A stretch of 6,061 nucleotides of DNA. Origin: an uncultured Pirellulaceae bacterium. Its GTDB lineage: Bacteria; Planctomycetota; Planctomycetia; Pirellulales; Pirellulaceae. Made by a program: the position numbers and the translations under genes. This document shows positions 4,387 to 6,061 of this stretch, one piece after another. The stretch lies in the NCBI GenBank assembly GCA_947258905.1, contig CAMYKF010000110.1, forward strand, positions 1 through 6,061, in the 5' to 3' direction. Under the pieces are notes generated by a model. That model worked only from the letters and a program-made list of their open reading frames with translations, was not told the DNA's origin and made no database searches. Position 1 is the first letter of the stretch; the number at the start of each line of letters is the position of its first letter.

Positions 4387-5607
4387 ATGATTTCCCGCTC
4401 TCGTCGTCGCCGAGACGGCTGGTTACGTATGTTTAGCCATTCGCGCGCCCCCTTGGTTAATTCGAGTGACCTGATCGATGAAGCACGGTTCTCGCTGGCA
4501 ATCGACAAGGAACGATCCCGTTCGGAACGGCGCGACCTCTCATTCTGCGTGATTCGTTTCGACTTCCTCGACACTGCGCTTAGCAAGCGCGACGTGCTGG
4601 AGAAATCAGCAGTCCTGTCGACGGCCTTCCACCGTCGCCTGCGAATCACTGACGAAATTGGCCAGTACCAAAACACTCTGGCCGTACTGCTGCCCGAGAC
4701 CGCCCCCATTGGCGCCGCCAAGGTCGCCAACGACCTCACCCAAATTGCCCGCGCCGAGCAGATCGCCGTCAGCACGGACATCTTTACATGGCCGGAATCC
4801 GACGAGAACTTTCGTCCGCCCAATCAACCTGGTAACAACGGCGTTTACCAGTTGCCATTGGATGAAGACTCGTTTGATGGTGACACGAATGGAAAACGCA
4901 AACCGCGCGAGGAAGTAACCGGCTCAGGCGGCAGTGTGGCCACGCGAAGCCAGCAAGGCGCCAAACAGCAAAACACCATTGCCGTCCAGCGACTGGCCAC
5001 CTCCATTCGCACGCCGTTTTGGAAGCGGTTGATTGATGTCGCGGGAGCGACCACCGGGTTGCTCATGCTTTCACCGGTCCTGCTGACGGCATTCGCCGCA
5101 GTGCGTTTGACATCCCGCGGCCCGGTGCTATTCAGGCAATGGCGGGAAGGGCAGGACGGCCAGCTGTTCCGTATCTACAAGTTCCGCACCATGCGGGACG
5201 GTGCTGACTCCGAGAAATGGCGGTACGTCGAAGACAACGAGCAGGATGGGCCAGCGTTCAAGATCAAAAACGATCCACGAGTGACCACTGTAGGCAAGTA
5301 TTTGCGGAAAACCTGCATCGATGAGCTACCCCAGTTGCTGAATGTGCTCAAGGGCGAAATGTCACTGGTCGGCCCGCGGCCGTTGCCAGTTGATGAATCG
5401 CTGAATTGTGCCTGGTGGCATCGGCGGCGGCTGGATGTGGCGCCCGGAATGACTTGTATCTGGCAAGTTGACGGAGGCCGCGATATCCCGTTTGACGAAT
5501 GGATGCGAATGGATCTCGAATACATACGTTGTCGCGGGTTCCGGACTGATACCAGGCTGATTGCCAAAACCTTTTTCGTAACTCTTTTGCATCGCGGATC
5601 TGTTTAG
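4387..5607 (+). CDS. Polyprenyl-phosphate sugar-1-phosphate transferase with an N-terminal degenerate GGDEF-like domain
   Basis: This 406-residue protein has two parts. Residues 209-406 are a complete bacterial sugar transferase (WcaJ/WbaP/PglC-type) catalytic domain. It has the KRLIDV entry and membrane hairpin (213-241), GPVLFRQWREG and FRIYKFRTM (245-255, 261-269), RKTCIDELPQLLNVLKGEMS (307-326) with the Asp312-Glu313 pair matching the PglC catalytic dyad, VGPRPLP (328-334), and PGMTCIWQVDGG (353-364). It moves a sugar-1-phosphate from a nucleotide sugar to undecaprenyl phosphate at the inner membrane, the first step of polysaccharide repeat assembly. The four or five membrane spans that normally precede this domain are absent. 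Instead, residues 30-121 resemble a GGDEF domain (ERSRSERRDL, then ITDEIGQYQNTLAVLLPET), with the GGDEF signature replaced by QNTL, so no cyclase activity is expected. A polar linker (about 136-205) joins them. A Cys (310) replaces the usual Ser. A flippase gene follows 15 bp downstream. The transferase call is firm; the sugar is unknown. Confidence 0.93.
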   Translation: MISRSRRRRDGWLRMFSHSRAPLVNSSDLIDEARFSLAIDKERSRSERRDLSFCVIRFDFLDTALSKRDVLEKSAVLSTAFHRRLRITDEIGQYQNTLAVLLPETAPIGAAKVANDLTQIARAEQIAVSTDIFTWPESDENFRPPNQPGNNGVYQLPLDEDSFDGDTNGKRKPREEVTGSGGSVATRSQQGAKQQNTIAVQRLATSIRTPFWKRLIDVAGATTGLLMLSPVLLTAFAAVRLTSRGPVLFRQWREGQDGQLFRIYKFRTMRDGADSEKWRYVEDNEQDGPAFKIKNDPRVTTVGKYLRKTCIDELPQLLNVLKGEMSLVGPRPLPVDESLNCAWWHRRRLDVAPGMTCIWQVDGGRDIPFDEWMRMDLEYIRCRGFRTDTRLIAKTFFVTLLHRGSV

Positions 5608-5622
5608 GGCAACGCCAACCTG

Positions 5623-6061
5623 ATGACGACCTGCAGCGAAAAATTTGCCGTCCCGACCACTCCTGTCGCCGCGACAAGCGGCAACGGGATGGAATCCGGA
5701 CTGCGCCAAGGCACGGCGCACCGGTGGCAGTCCACGCTGCAGGAAATCCGGTCGGGTTCCGCTGCACTGTCGCTTGTGACCACGGGCCTCACCACGTTCA
5801 CCGTGTTCGGTGTCTTCTTGATACAGGGCATCATTGTGGCGAGGATTCTGGGACCGGCCGGACGGGGTGCGTTCGGTACCGCTTTGTATTTTCCGCGCGA
5901 GGTCCTGCTGTATGCCGGTTTGCTGGGCACCGTCGAGATTGTGGCACGGTACGCAGCACAACGACGGGGCGATCCCGTTCTGCTCAAGTACTCCGCGGCA
6001 CGCCTGGGTGTGATCACCGGAACCTTGACAGGAATCGTGGCGGCCGCGATGTCGATCGCCC
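5623..6061 (+). CDS. Polysaccharide flippase, Wzx/MOP superfamily (3' end beyond the window)
   Basis: The first 146 codons are present, open to the window edge. A polar N-terminal tail (1-45) precedes a membrane segment (about 48-70), then ARILGPAGRGAFG (73-85), the loop typical of Wzx and related oligosaccharide flippases (usually 'ar-LGPeg-G'). A second membrane segment (about 93-108) and the start of a third (about 126-146) follow, with a charged loop (RYAAQRRGD, 109-117) between them. Such proteins move undecaprenyl-linked repeat units from the cytoplasmic to the periplasmic side of the inner membrane. The gene starts 15 bp after the sugar transferase stop, so co-transcription is likely; AGGG (5606-5609) lies 13 nt before the ATG, a long spacing. 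Met23 (5689) is a less likely alternative start. The superfamily is fairly sure; the exact subfamily cannot be decided without the rest. Confidence 0.85.
   Translation, partial: MTTCSEKFAVPTTPVAATSGNGMESGLRQGTAHRWQSTLQEIRSGSAALSLVTTGLTTFTVFGVFLIQGIIVARILGPAGRGAFGTALYFPREVLLYAGLLGTVEIVARYAAQRRGDPVLLKYSAARLGVITGTLTGIVAAAMSIA

Overview
The window looks like chromosomal DNA of a planctomycete, probably of the Pirellulaceae. This is an inference from mid-50s GC, long gene-free gaps, weak Shine-Dalgarno sites, a Dcd of the 'TAGFGDVGF' type and a reduced sugar transferase with an extra N-terminal domain. No organism marker such as rRNA is present. No mobile element, CRISPR array or convincing tRNA gene was seen.

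Left part (1-1684), minus strand, read right to left: a stand-alone Lon substrate-binding-domain protein (1684-986), a small SelW/Rdx-type thioredoxin-like protein (933-709), and a RimJ/RimL-type GNAT acetyltransferase (569 to beyond base 1, so its C-terminus is cut off). The order suggests a possible operon, although a weak terminator-like element lies between the first two genes. The SelW-like gene is the highlight of the window. Its redox motif is Cys-Gly-Gln-UGA, and the in-frame UGA is followed by a 19-nt hairpin with the architecture of a bacterial SECIS element. It is therefore very likely a genuine selenoprotein, which ordinary gene calling would truncate or miss.

Centre (1685-4386), plus strand: a 466-bp gap with a plausible sigma70-type promoter leads to dcd (dCTP deaminase, 2151-2723), which is followed by a hairpin. 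A 537-bp gap then holds a possible three-way-junction RNA fold (3039-3111) and a further hairpin upstream of an unrecognised 181-aa protein (3261-3806). After it comes a 580-bp gap with a 22-bp tandem duplication and two hairpins.

Right part (4387-6061), plus strand: an exopolysaccharide locus begins. A polyprenyl-phosphate sugar-1-phosphate transferase carries a degenerate GGDEF-like domain in place of the usual multi-span membrane module. It is followed 15 bp later by the first 146 codons of a Wzx/MOP-type polysaccharide flippase that runs off the window. Together they would start a repeat unit on a lipid carrier and move it across the inner membrane.
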